64,000 bases of DNA, from the NCBI GenBank assembly GCA_945868505.1, contig CAMBLO010000011.1:1-64000 (forward strand), read 5' to 3'. How positions within the stretch are numbered: the first letter of the stretch is position 1; the number at the start of each line of letters is the position of its first letter. This document shows positions 24,240 through 31,589 of the stretch, piece after piece. The translations under genes were made by a program, and so were the position numbers. The notes under the pieces are model-generated. The model did not search any database and was not told the origin of the DNA. It saw only the letters and a list, made by a program, of their open reading frames with translations. Source of the DNA: an uncultured Clostridia bacterium. Lineage in GTDB: Bacteria > Bacillota > Clostridia > Lachnospirales > Anaerotignaceae.

Positions 24240-24304
24240 TCATTATAATTATCAAATAAGTTTTATTATTTAATAATTATATAGCAAATATCTGGAAAAA
24301 ACAA
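24240..24304 (-). promoter_or_regulatory. Promoter with Fur/PerR-like box for the second rubrerythrin
   Basis: Minus strand TTGTTT (24299-24304), 17 bases, TATAAT (24276-24281). Downstream, TGATAATTATAATGA (24240-24254) matches 12 of 14 defined positions of the 7-1-7 Fur-family box. The layout is the same as at the first rubrerythrin gene. Confidence 0.65.
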
Positions 24305-24415
24305 GAGGATTTCGACAATTATTTTAGATATTAACATGATACTTTTAGAAATCATTGGAAGCTAAATTTTTATGAATGACATAAGATATTTTTATATGCT
24401 AGAATGGCGTTATTA

Positions 24416-24445
24416 TTGACAAATCGGCTGTTTTCTTGGTAAAAT
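24416..24445 (+). promoter_or_regulatory. Promoter of the CofE-like gene
   Basis: TTGACA-N18-TAAAAT, giving a leader of about 160 bases before the coding region. Confidence 0.7.
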
Positions 24446-24451
24446 AATTGC

Positions 24452-24612
24452 GTCGGTGATCGAAAGAATTTTCATCACTCTATGACTCAGAATTTTGCCA
24501 TCGATCCCGCACACGCGGGTTTTTTTACGTAAAAATTTGAGTCAGGTCACTCGATCGAAGCAGGTCCAAAGCCTGTGAGAAATAAATCGAATTTTTCAGG
24601 AGGTTTTACACT
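24452..24612 (+). ncRNA. Structured leader with attenuator before the CofE-like gene
   Basis: After a hairpin GGTGAT/ATCACT (24455-24479), an intrinsic terminator CCCGC-ACAC-GCGGG plus T7 (24506-24526) lies in the leader. It is enclosed by a second helix, TGACTCAGAATTTT (24483-24496) with AAAAATTTGAGTCA (24531-24544). GATCGA (24459), TCGATC (24501) and CGATCG (24552) are mutually complementary and offer alternative pairings. This is the architecture of a transcription-attenuating riboswitch or similar switch, but I could not match it to any riboswitch class I know. No leader-peptide gene stands out. Confidence 0.6.
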
Positions 24613-25794
24613 ATGGCAGGAACAATTTCCAGAGGTATCAAAGCACCCATCATCCGCGAAGGCGATGATATCGTCAAAATCGTAGCGGATTCCGTATTGG
24701 CAGCGGCGGAACAGGATGGTTTCAAACTGCAGGAAAGAGACGTTATCTGTGTAACAGAAGCAGTTGTTGCCCGTGCAGACGGCAACTATGCATCCACAGA
24801 GGATATCGCAGCAGACGTAAAAGCAAAATTGGGCGGTGAAACTGTTGGTGTTGTATTCCCCATCCTCAGCAGAAACCGTTTTGCGATCTGCCTGAGAGGT
24901 ATCGCAAAGGGCGCAAAGAAGGTCGTTCTGATGCTGAGCTATCCTTCCGATGAAGTTGGTAACCACCTGTTTGATATGGACGTACTGGATGACAGCGGCG
25001 TAAACCCTTACACAGATGTACTGTCTCTGGAGGACTACCGCAAAGCATTCGGTTACATCAAGCACCCCTTCACAGGCGTGGACTATGTAGAATACTATAA
25101 GGGTCTGATCGAAGAAGAAGGCGCAGAAGCAGAAATCGTATTCGCAAACCACCCCGAAGCAATCGTGAAATTTACAAAGAACGTTCTGTGCTGCGATATC
25201 CACAACAGAGAACGCTCCAAACGCCGTATTCTGGCAAAGGGCGGCGAAAAAGTTCTGACACTGGCAGAAATCCTGAACGCACCCGTAAATGGCAGCGGCT
25301 ACAACGCAGAATACGGTCTGCTGGGCTCCAATAAAGCAACAGAAACAACTGTTAAGCTGTTCCCTAAGAACGCACAGGAAGTTGCGGAAAGTATCCAGAA
25401 AGAAATCCTGGCACGTACAGGCGTAAAGGTAGAAGCTATGATCTACGGCGATGGCGCATTCAAAGATCCCGTTGGCAAGATTTGGGAACTGGCTGACCCC
25501 GTTGTTGGTGCCGGCTACACAGATGGTCTGATCGGTCTGCCCAATGAACTGAAGCTGAAATATCTGGCAGATAACGACTTCGCAGACCTGAGCGGCGAAG
25601 CTCTGGCAAATGCCATCAAAGATGCTATCAAAGCAAAAGAAGCTGACCTGAAGGGCAATATGGCTTCCGAAGGTACTACACCTCGCCGCCTGACAGACCT
25701 GATTGGTTCCCTGTGCGACCTGACCAGCGGCAGCGGCGATAAGGGTACACCTATCGTTCTGGTACAGAACTACTTCAACAACTACGCAATGTGA
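24613..25794 (+). CDS. Coenzyme F420-0:L-glutamate ligase (CofE)-like protein
   Basis: A 393-residue protein with the CofE-type fold: GTISRGIKAPIIREGDDI at the start, VICVTEAVVARADGNY, SRNRFAICLRGIAKGAKK, and a metal- or GTP-site region GDGAFKDPVGKIWELADP with the later TDGLIGLPNELKLKY. It is longer than the ~250-residue archaeal CofE. No other F420 genes are in the window and Clostridia of this kind are not known for F420, so the real substrate is likely different; glutamate ligation or another amide-forming step is inferred from fold only. It is preceded by AGGAGG and a leader with an attenuator. Confidence 0.8.
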   Translation: MAGTISRGIKAPIIREGDDIVKIVADSVLAAAEQDGFKLQERDVICVTEAVVARADGNYASTEDIAADVKAKLGGETVGVVFPILSRNRFAICLRGIAKGAKKVVLMLSYPSDEVGNHLFDMDVLDDSGVNPYTDVLSLEDYRKAFGYIKHPFTGVDYVEYYKGLIEEEGAEAEIVFANHPEAIVKFTKNVLCCDIHNRERSKRRILAKGGEKVLTLAEILNAPVNGSGYNAEYGLLGSNKATETTVKLFPKNAQEVAESIQKEILARTGVKVEAMIYGDGAFKDPVGKIWELADPVVGAGYTDGLIGLPNELKLKYLADNDFADLSGEALANAIKDAIKAKEADLKGNMASEGTTPRRLTDLIGSLCDLTSGSGDKGTPIVLVQNYFNNYAM

Positions 25795-25799
25795 TAATC

Positions 25800-26003
25800 A
25801 AAGAGCTGTGCAAATCCGTGAGGGATTGCTCCATGGGAATGTGTTCACATGGGGCAAGCACGAAGGATTTATAGAGCGAATGCGCTCAATGAGTAAACTG
25901 CGCCGCAGTTTACGAATGACGGCACAGCGAAAATTGAAAATACAAACGAAAGAGCTATGTAAATCCGTGAGGGATTATACAGTGAATGCGCTCGATGAGT
26001 AAA
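25800..26003. repeat. Imperfect direct repeats in the gap after the CofE-like gene
   Basis: A 28-base unit, AAAGAGCTGTGCAAATCCGT and on to GAGGGATT, occurs at 25800-25827 and again at 25949-25976 with two changes. A second unit, GAATGCGCTCAATGAGTAAA, occurs near 25882 and, slightly changed, at 25983. Between them lies the palindrome GTAAACTGCGCCGCAGTTTAC. A short open frame across these bases is repeat-derived and not a credible gene. Confidence 0.7.
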
Positions 26004-26018
26004 TTGAAAATGGAAAAA

Positions 26019-26050
26019 TAAAAAGGAGTATCGAAAGATACTCCTTTTTT
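26019..26050. terminator. Terminator, probably bidirectional
   Basis: AAAAAGGAGTATC-GAAA-GATACTCCTTTTTT, between the CofE-like gene and the convergent DUF6809 gene. Confidence 0.88.
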
Positions 26051-26079
26051 AGGTTATGTAAAATGCAAGGGCTTTTGTG

Positions 26080-26358
26080 TTACAGTGCATCTTTTGGCAG
26101 ATAGACCTCTGCCATTAGGCGGACACCCAAGCGAAAGCCATCGAGAAAAGCTTCTTCGTTTTCTAAGTCAGATAAATGATAGTAGCTTTCTATTAGACTT
26201 TGGAAATCCTGCTTTAATTCGTGAGGAAGTTTCTGCAAAAAATCATTTTTCTTAATGTGAGTTGTTTCATAAGTTCCCTTAGTTTTTTCTGTTGGAGCTT
26301 TGTATACTGAAGCCGGAGAAATTTCTCCATGATATAGCTGCTCTAATATATTTTTCAT
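26080..26358 (-). CDS. DUF6809-family protein
   Basis: A 92-residue protein. The start MKNILEQLYHGEISP and the end EAFLDGFRLGVRLMAEV are hallmarks of this small family, common in mobile or regulatory loci of Lachnospiraceae; function unknown. ATG 26358 follows AGGAGGTTAC; the frame upstream lacks a ribosome site. It is divergent from an XRE regulator (26474), a pairing that suggests mutual control. Confidence 0.8.
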   Translation of the reverse strand: MKNILEQLYHGEISPASVYKAPTEKTKGTYETTHIKKNDFLQKLPHELKQDFQSLIESYYHLSDLENEEAFLDGFRLGVRLMAEVYLPKDAL

Positions 26359-26473
26359 TTGTAACCTCCTATCTGCATACGATTGTTTCTCTTTGGTCAC
26401 AATTTTAACATGACTATTTCATATACTCAATAAAAAAGTTACTATCTGGTGACAAAATATTGAGGGTGATATT

Positions 26474-26707
26474 GTGATAGGAATGATTTTACAGGATATT
26501 CCAATCGGAAGAAATATTCAAATGATAAGAATGCAAAAGAATATGAGCCAAAATGATGTAGTGGCAAAATTGCAGCTAATGGGGAGCAATATGTCTCGCA
26601 GTACTCTGGCTAATATTGAAACTGGTCGCAGAAACATTAAAGCCAGCGATTTGAAATTACTGAAAATCCTGTTTGATGTGGAATATGATGCGTTTTTCCA
26701 AGAATAA
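26474..26707 (+). CDS. XRE-family regulator next to DUF6809
   Basis: A 77-residue HTH protein (IGRNIQMIRMQKNMSQNDVVAKLQ, SRSTLANIETGRRNIKASDLKLL, EYDAFF). I choose GTG 26474 because GAGGGTG lies 7 bases before it; ATG 26483 is an alternative. It probably controls itself and the divergent DUF6809 gene from the 115-base gap. Confidence 0.84.
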   Translation: MIGMILQDIPIGRNIQMIRMQKNMSQNDVVAKLQLMGSNMSRSTLANIETGRRNIKASDLKLLKILFDVEYDAFFQE

Positions 26708-26746
26708 AAAGACAACGAATGGAGTTAGTTTCGTTGTCTTTTTTAT
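26706..26746 (+). terminator. Terminator of the XRE gene
   Basis: AAAAGACAACGAA pairs with TTCGTTGTCTTTT, then T-run. It starts inside the stop codon region. Confidence 0.85.
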
Positions 26747-26764
26747 TCTATTTTTGCAAAAACG

Positions 26765-26829
26765 GAGTTTTTGCGTATAGGGGTCTGGGGTATGATACCT
26801 CAGCGGGGGGCGGGGCGGAGCCCCGCTGC
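26765..26829. repeat. Mosaic stem-loop repeat at the end of folT
   Basis: CTGGGGTATGATACCTCAG and GCGGGGCGGAGCCCCGC, small hairpins of the same style as those in the arginine operon gaps. Confidence 0.6.
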
Positions 26830-27339
26830 TTACACAGCCTTTTTCAGCTGAGGCACCTCATTCGCCAGCAGCCGAATGACGATAACCTCCACGATGCCCA
26901 TGCCCACCGCTTGGGTGATGCGGGCAGGCAGTAGGGCAATAAAAGGCGTACCATAAAGAATGGAAATCCAAAGGGTATTCAGCAGGATAGACCCAATGAT
27001 TTCGGAAAACAGCACCGCTGCCAGAATATTTGGCAAGTTCTGTTTTTTCTGCAAAAAGAAGCCGTAGCCAAAGGCAGTCAGGAATGCAGTCAGAGTAAAG
27101 CCGGGGAAAAATGCACCGGAAGGGAACAGGGTCGCCCCCACCAAATCTGCCACAGCCCCCGTCAGCCCTGCGCTAATGGGTCCCAAGAGCATCCCTGCCA
27201 CAGCAATGGGCACAAAGGAAAAGCCGATTTTTAAATTCCAAAGATTGATGGAAAGAAAACGGGACAGGACAATTTGGGTCGCTGCCAGCATCGCCATCAA
27301 GACGAGCTTATGGGTGGTACTGATTCGTTTTTCGGACAT
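26830..27339 (-). CDS. folT: Folate-specific ECF transporter S component
   Basis: A 169-residue integral membrane protein with about six hydrophobic segments. It has the ECF S-component features: N-terminal TTHKLVLMAMLAATQIVLSR with the small-residue helix that contacts EcfT, and the GAVADLVGATLFPSGAFFPGFT region. The folate assignment rests on family resemblance and on the tetrahydrofolate riboswitch in its leader. ATG 27339 follows GGAGG. The ATPases and EcfT must be encoded elsewhere. Confidence 0.9.
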   Translation of the reverse strand: MSEKRISTTHKLVLMAMLAATQIVLSRFLSINLWNLKIGFSFVPIAVAGMLLGPISAGLTGAVADLVGATLFPSGAFFPGFTLTAFLTAFGYGFFLQKKQNLPNILAAVLFSEIIGSILLNTLWISILYGTPFIALLPARITQAVGMGIVEVIVIRLLANEVPQLKKAV

Positions 27340-27378
27340 GAAAAAACCTCCTTTTTTCAATGGAAACAGGAGGGTATT

Positions 27379-27465
27379 TTTGCAAAACAAAAACCCCTCT
27401 ATTATCAATGACAACGCAAATACACCTGTATCAAACAGGTTTGGCTGTAAGGATAACAAAGAGGT
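27379..27465 (-). terminator. Terminator in the folT leader
   Basis: On the minus strand AACCTCTTTGTTATC pairs with GATAATAGAGGGG, followed by TTTTTGTTTT. It lies between the THF riboswitch and folT and is the likely expression platform. Confidence 0.7.
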
Positions 27466-27480
27466 TCGTCTTCATTATGA

Positions 27481-27588
27481 AACAGCGGGATGCGGGTTCT
27501 GCATCGCAAAATGATACATCATTTTTTCGTCCCGGTGACAACTCCCCGTTCACCGGACACTTGACGCGCAAAGCCCTACTCTGTGTAT
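27481..27588 (-). ncRNA. Tetrahydrofolate (THF) riboswitch
   Basis: Minus-strand sequence carries the class landmarks in order: ACAGAGTAGGGC, GCGCGTCAAGTGTCC, GGTGAACGGGGAGTTGTCACC, GGGACGAA, and the closing GATGCAGAACCCGCATCCCGCTGT. It is followed by the folate transporter gene, the usual partner. Binding of reduced folate should lower folT expression. Confidence 0.85.
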
Positions 27589-27653
27589 TTGCCATAGGAA
27601 CCAAGTTCCTAGGAACATTCTAGCATTGTTTTTTGGATTCGTAAAGAAAAACC

Positions 27654-28235
27654 TTATTTTTGGGGAATAAAGGTACGCAGGAACTGATATTTGGAATCGA
27701 AGGAGCCTGCCAGCAAAATCTTATCTGCCCCCACGCCGTATTCCTTCGTCAGCTTGCCGAAAAGACGGTCACTTTCCATGAAGCCCCCTTCTAAAAAGCA
27801 GAAACACGCCGCAAAAGCACCTTCCTCACCGATTTTATGGAAATCCTTTTCCTCGAAGGAACGGATGGTGTATTCGGGGCCGGGGTTCAGCTTACTCACC
27901 AGTTCTGCCAGATCGAAATCCAGATGGAGGAAGCCCTGAGAGCAGTAATACATGGCTAAAATGAAATCCACCAAGTCATCTTCCGTGGCGAAGTGGAGGG
28001 AATAATCCGCAGGGCGTTTGGCATCGCCGATATAACAGGAAAACCAAGGGGCCTGGGGTGCCAAAAAGGAAGGCAAATAAAGCTTTTTCGTCAGCACCTC
28101 CGCCGTATTGACTGCGAAAACCAGTGTATTTGTCGTGGATGTTTTGATGAGGGGCAGTTTATGTTTTTTCAACGCCGCCACCAGTGTATCAGATGCGCCG
28201 AACAGGCGGATGCCATCAGCATGGAAACCAAGCAT
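27654..28235 (-). CDS. Conserved-looking protein of unknown function
   Basis: A 193-residue protein I do not recognise. It begins MLGFHADGIRLFGASDTLV, is rich in aromatic residues in the middle (PWFSCYIGD, YYCSQGFLHLDFDL) and ends ILLAGSFDSKYQFLRTF. No signal peptide or membrane segment. It is surely coding: the start follows AAAGGAGAG, codon use resembles neighbours, and it lies alone between the folT riboswitch and the Fe-S operon. Confidence 0.7.
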   Translation of the reverse strand: MLGFHADGIRLFGASDTLVAALKKHKLPLIKTSTTNTLVFAVNTAEVLTKKLYLPSFLAPQAPWFSCYIGDAKRPADYSLHFATEDDLVDFILAMYYCSQGFLHLDFDLAELVSKLNPGPEYTIRSFEEKDFHKIGEEGAFAACFCFLEGGFMESDRLFGKLTKEYGVGADKILLAGSFDSKYQFLRTFIPQK

Positions 28236-28353
28236 AGTGTTCTCTCCTTTATCAAAAAATTAGAAATCTTTCATAACTGTACCACAATGGGTGCATCCTT
28301 TCAAGGGAAAGCCTTTCTTTTCCCAAGAAATCAGGTAGGAATAGGTAAAAATA

Positions 28354-28383
28354 TTGACAGTTTATAGAAATCGTTGTTATAAT
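28354..28383 (+). promoter_or_regulatory. Promoter of the Fe-S assembly operon
   Basis: TTGACA-N18-TATAAT, about 95 bases upstream of the first gene. Bases 28384-28477 hold the leader only. Confidence 0.7.
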
Positions 28384-28477
28384 TTAAGGTAGCGTTTTGG
28401 GTCTATGATTCGGAATGCTTTTGAGAGAGAGAAATAATTTCGAAACGAAATGTTTCATAAATAGGAGGAATCATAAT

Positions 28478-29194
28478 ATGCTGGAACTGAAGAATATTTG
28501 CTTTTCCGCAGACGGAAAAGAGATTCTCAAGAATATCAACCTGACGATCGATGATGCCAAATTCATCGTTATCACAGGCCCCAACGGCAGCGGCAAATCC
28601 ACACTGGCGAAGATCATCGCCGGTATCATCACCCCCGACAGCGGTCAGATTCTGCTGGATGGACAGGATATTACAGAACTGGGCATTACAGAACGGGCGA
28701 GAGCAGGCATCAGCTTTGCTTTCCAGCAGCCCGTGCGCTTCAAGGGCGTGACCGTGAAAGACCTGATTACCCTTGCCAGCGGTCAGGAACTGAGTACAGC
28801 AGACGCTTGCCAGTATCTGGCGGAGGTTGGTATGTGCGCTAAGGATTATATCGACCGTGAGGTAAACAGTAGCCTTTCCGGCGGGGAACTGAAACGTATC
28901 GAAATCGCTACGGTTATGGCGAGAAAAACAAAACTGACTCTGTTCGATGAACCCGAAGCAGGCATCGACCTGTGGAGCTTCCAGAACCTGATCAACGTGT
29001 TCGAAAAGATGCACGAAGAGATCCAGGGCTCCATCATGATCATTTCCCACCAGGAAAGAATCCTGGATATCGCTGACCAGGTGGTACTGCTGAGTGCCGG
29101 CGAAGTGAAACAGATCGGTACAAAGGAAGAAGTCCTGCCCGGTCTCTTTGGCATGGAAACAGGCTGCAGATATTTTATGGGAGGTAACAAATAA
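28478..29194 (+). CDS. sufC: SufC-like ATPase of a minimal Fe-S assembly system
   Basis: A 238-residue ABC-type ATPase: Walker A GPNGSGKS (34-41), signature LSGGELKRIEIA, Walker B LTLFDEPEAGID, and switch His in IISHQE. SufC powers the SufB/D scaffold for building iron-sulfur clusters. I take ATG 28478 behind AGGAGG; the upstream extension is not supported. Its stop overlaps the start of the next gene (TAATG), so translation is coupled. No sufS, sufU or second SufB/D follows, which resembles the two-gene SMS (SufBC-like minimal) system. Confidence 0.9.
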   Translation: MLELKNICFSADGKEILKNINLTIDDAKFIVITGPNGSGKSTLAKIIAGIITPDSGQILLDGQDITELGITERARAGISFAFQQPVRFKGVTVKDLITLASGQELSTADACQYLAEVGMCAKDYIDREVNSSLSGGELKRIEIATVMARKTKLTLFDEPEAGIDLWSFQNLINVFEKMHEEIQGSIMIISHQERILDIADQVVLLSAGEVKQIGTKEEVLPGLFGMETGCRYFMGGNK

Positions 29195-30117
29195 TGTTGA
29201 ACGATATCGTAAAAAACCTTCTTCAGGAAGTTTCCGGCATGATGAATATTCCCACAACGGGGGCATTCAACATCCGTAATAATGGGAAAAGCGAAGGCAG
29301 ACATTCTACAGAAAATATCGACATCGTACCCAAGGCAGATGGTACAGGTCTGGATATTTATGTAAAGCCTTTTACAAAAAATGAAGATGTTCACATTCCC
29401 GCCCTCATCACACAGGACGGCGTAAAAGAAGTGGTATATAACGATTTCCACATCGGCGAAGGTGCGGAAATCACCATCATCGCCGGCTGCGGCATCCATA
29501 ACTGCGGCTGCGACGATTCCGTTCACGAAGGCATCCACCGCTTCTTCGTGGGCAAAAATGCAAAAATTGTTTATCTGGAAAAACACATTGGGGAAGGCGA
29601 TGGCAACGGCAAACGTATCATCAATCCCCAGACCCATATCGAAGCGGAAGAAAACGCTTATGTGGAAATGGATACCGTACAGTTAAAAGGCGTCGATTCC
29701 ACAAAACGTATCTCCAGCGCAGTGCTGAAGGATGGCGCAACCATCGTTATCAAAGAAAAAATCATGACCCACGGCGAGCAGTATGCAGAAACCTCCTTCG
29801 ACGTTAATCTGGACGGCACAGGCTCCAGCGCAAAGCTGATCTCCCGTTCCGTAGCCAGAGATAATTCCAGACAACTTTTCCGTTCCAAAATCAACGGCAA
29901 CGCAGAATGCTATGGTCATTCCGAATGTGATGCCATCATCATGGATAACGGCGTGGTAGCGGCAGAGCCTGAAATCACAGCAAACCATGTGGATGCATCC
30001 CTGATCCACGAAGCGGCTATCGGTAAGATTGCCGGCGACCAGCTCACAAAGCTGATGACACTGGGTCTGACAGAAAAAGAAGCGGAAGCGCAGATCATCA
30101 ACGGCTTCCTGAAATAA
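29194..30117 (+). CDS. SufB/SufD-like Fe-S scaffold protein
   Basis: A 307-residue beta-helix protein of the SufBD family. Cysteines cluster in GCGIHNCGCDD (residues ~92-102) and a further Cys is in GHSECDAI, and the typical HVDASLIHEAAIGKIAGDQL lies near the C-terminus. It is shorter than canonical SufB (~465) or SufD (~420), matching the single scaffold subunit of minimal SMS-type systems. It overlaps sufC by one base. It probably forms the SufB2C2-like complex that assembles clusters for the many Fe proteins encoded here. Confidence 0.88.
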   Translation: MLNDIVKNLLQEVSGMMNIPTTGAFNIRNNGKSEGRHSTENIDIVPKADGTGLDIYVKPFTKNEDVHIPALITQDGVKEVVYNDFHIGEGAEITIIAGCGIHNCGCDDSVHEGIHRFFVGKNAKIVYLEKHIGEGDGNGKRIINPQTHIEAEENAYVEMDTVQLKGVDSTKRISSAVLKDGATIVIKEKIMTHGEQYAETSFDVNLDGTGSSAKLISRSVARDNSRQLFRSKINGNAECYGHSECDAIIMDNGVVAAEPEITANHVDASLIHEAAIGKIAGDQLTKLMTLGLTEKEAEAQIINGFLK

Positions 30118-30135
30118 GCCAAAGGAGATGGGCAG

Positions 30136-30660
30136 ATGAGCAGTACAGTGAAAACAGAGATCATCAGCTGGATTAAGACCATCCTGCTGGCGGCAATTCT
30201 GGCTGGGGCAATCAATTCCTTCCTCATTGTCAATGCGGAGGTGCCCACAGGCTCCATGGAAAATACCATCATGGTGGGGGACCGCATCCTTGCTCTCAGA
30301 ACCTCCTATTGGTTCGACGAACCCCAACGGGGCGATATCACCGTCTTTCATTATCCTGATGACCCTTCCGGAAAGACCCTTTATGTGAAGCGCATCATCG
30401 GAGAACCGGGGGATACAGTCTGGGTAGAGGATGGCGAGGTTTTCGTCAATGGCGTGGCCTTGGAGGAGGATTATATCGCAGAGACGACGCAGGGGAATTA
30501 TGGCCCGTATATTGTGCCGGAGGGCTGTTATTTCATGATGGGCGATAACCGCAATCATTCGCTGGATTCCCGTTTCTGGGAAAATAAATTCGTAGAAGAA
30601 GATGAAATTCTGGGTAAAGTTGTATTACGGTACTACAAAGGCTTTAAATGGATTTCCTGA
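30136..30660 (+). CDS. lepB: Signal peptidase I
   Basis: Membrane-anchored serine protease of 174 residues that removes signal peptides from exported proteins. The N-terminal helix (residues ~10-32) anchors it; the catalytic Ser40 is in VPTGSMENTI and the catalytic Lys85 in VKRIIGEPGD; GDNRNHSLDSR is the conserved box E. Short, Gram-positive type. It begins 18 bases after the Fe-S scaffold gene with AAAGGAG and may be co-transcribed with it and the next two genes. Confidence 0.95.
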   Translation: MSSTVKTEIISWIKTILLAAILAGAINSFLIVNAEVPTGSMENTIMVGDRILALRTSYWFDEPQRGDITVFHYPDDPSGKTLYVKRIIGEPGDTVWVEDGEVFVNGVALEEDYIAETTQGNYGPYIVPEGCYFMMGDNRNHSLDSRFWENKFVEEDEILGKVVLRYYKGFKWIS

Positions 30661-30675
30661 TAGGAGGGCTTCGAC

Positions 30676-31128
30676 ATGGGATTGAAAGCAAAAGATAAAG
30701 TGATCGCGATACTTCTGATCATATTGGCGATCGTGGTGTTCGTTGGCGGACGCTACCATGATAACAACACAGGCTTCACCACCGAAAAATGGGTGGCTTA
30801 TCAGGGGAATAGCCGTCAGCTGATCCTGCAGGATTTGAGAGACCGTACCCAGTTTGTGGGCATGACCACGGAAAAAGTGAAGGAAATGCTGGGCGAAGCG
30901 GAAGAAGAAACAGATACTTTCCTGAATTACTATGTAGGCATTCCTCAGGGGCTTTTTGGTACAAAGGTCGATGGGGAAAAAGAATATTTTGTGCTTTCTC
31001 TGGAAGATGGAAAAGTAACAAAAACAGAAGTATGCACTGCGGGGGTATTGCCTAAGGAAAGCATCTATCGCATCATTGGCGATGCAACGGAGGATGCAGT
31101 GCTTTATCCCGAGGGTGCAAAGGAATAA
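30676..31128 (+). CDS. Membrane-anchored protein with BamE/SmpA-like fold
   Basis: A 150-residue protein: short basic N-terminus, one membrane helix (VIAILLIILAIVVFVGG, residues ~9-25), then an extracytoplasmic domain. The pattern FVGMTTEKVKEMLGEAEE followed by hydrophobic strands (KEYFVLSLEDGKVTKTEV) resembles the small BamE/SmpA or SH3-like extracellular domain. No known function in Firmicutes. It is 15 bases after lepB with GGAGGG in front, so same operon. Confidence 0.7.
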   Translation: MGLKAKDKVIAILLIILAIVVFVGGRYHDNNTGFTTEKWVAYQGNSRQLILQDLRDRTQFVGMTTEKVKEMLGEAEEETDTFLNYYVGIPQGLFGTKVDGEKEYFVLSLEDGKVTKTEVCTAGVLPKESIYRIIGDATEDAVLYPEGAKE

Positions 31129-31143
31129 AAGGAGGAACGAGAT

Positions 31144-31341
31144 ATGAAATGTCCTTTTTGCGGCAATGAAATGTCCGAAGGCACACTGACCTCCGGCAGA
31201 TATATCCAGTGGAAGGAAATCAACCCCGAAACAGACAAAAAGCAGGAATACCTGTTGGCGAAAAGCTATATGGGCAACGCCAAAATGGAAGGCTATCTGT
31301 GCCGAGAATGCAGAAAGCTGGTTTTGGATATCCCTGAATGA
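31144..31341 (+). CDS. Small zinc-ribbon protein (DUF6487-like)
   Basis: A 65-residue protein with two CxxC knuckles, MKCPFCGNEMSEG at the start and YLCRECRKLVLDIP at the end, and an RYIQWKE segment between. This fits the DUF6487 zinc-ribbon family of unknown function. AAAGGAGG precedes the ATG. Last gene of the lepB operon, followed by a terminator. Confidence 0.8.
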   Translation: MKCPFCGNEMSEGTLTSGRYIQWKEINPETDKKQEYLLAKSYMGNAKMEGYLCRECRKLVLDIPE

Positions 31342-31373
31342 TAAGACTGCGTACAAATTTTTAGAAAGAAGAG

Positions 31374-31414
31374 AAACAGACTGATGCGGAAAAAGCAGAC
31401 AGTCTGTTTTTTTT
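31374..31414 (+). terminator. Terminator of the lepB operon
   Basis: AACAGACTG pairs with CAGTCTGTT, then T8. Confidence 0.82.
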
Positions 31415-31469
31415 GTGCAAAAAATTTTGAAAAAAGAAAATTACCGGAAAACGGCGAAATCTCCAAAAG

Positions 31470-31510
31470 GTTTCCTTTTGGAAACTGCCCAAAAGTATCC
31501 TTGTGGTAAC
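31470..31510 (+). promoter_or_regulatory. HxlR-type operator-like sites before a flavoprotein gene
   Basis: GTTTCCTTTTGGAAAC (31470-31485, perfect palindrome) and GTATCCTTGTGGTAAC (31495-31510) share the pattern GTNTCCTTNTGGNAAC. Related copies are at 32372 and 56763. The HxlR gene next door is the natural candidate to bind them. Confidence 0.55.
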
Positions 31511-31589
31511 TATGGCACAAAAAAGTGCGTACTTTTTCTTTGGAAATGAGGGGAGTATGATAAGCACAAAAGAGAAAGGAAGTGTTTTT

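Noticed and set aside
25808..26002. 64-codon open frame in the direct-repeat region
   Set aside because: Consists of the repeats themselves, has no ribosome site and no conserved features.
25800..26003. Possible CRISPR array
   Set aside because: Only two imperfect copies per unit, unequal spacing, and no cas genes.
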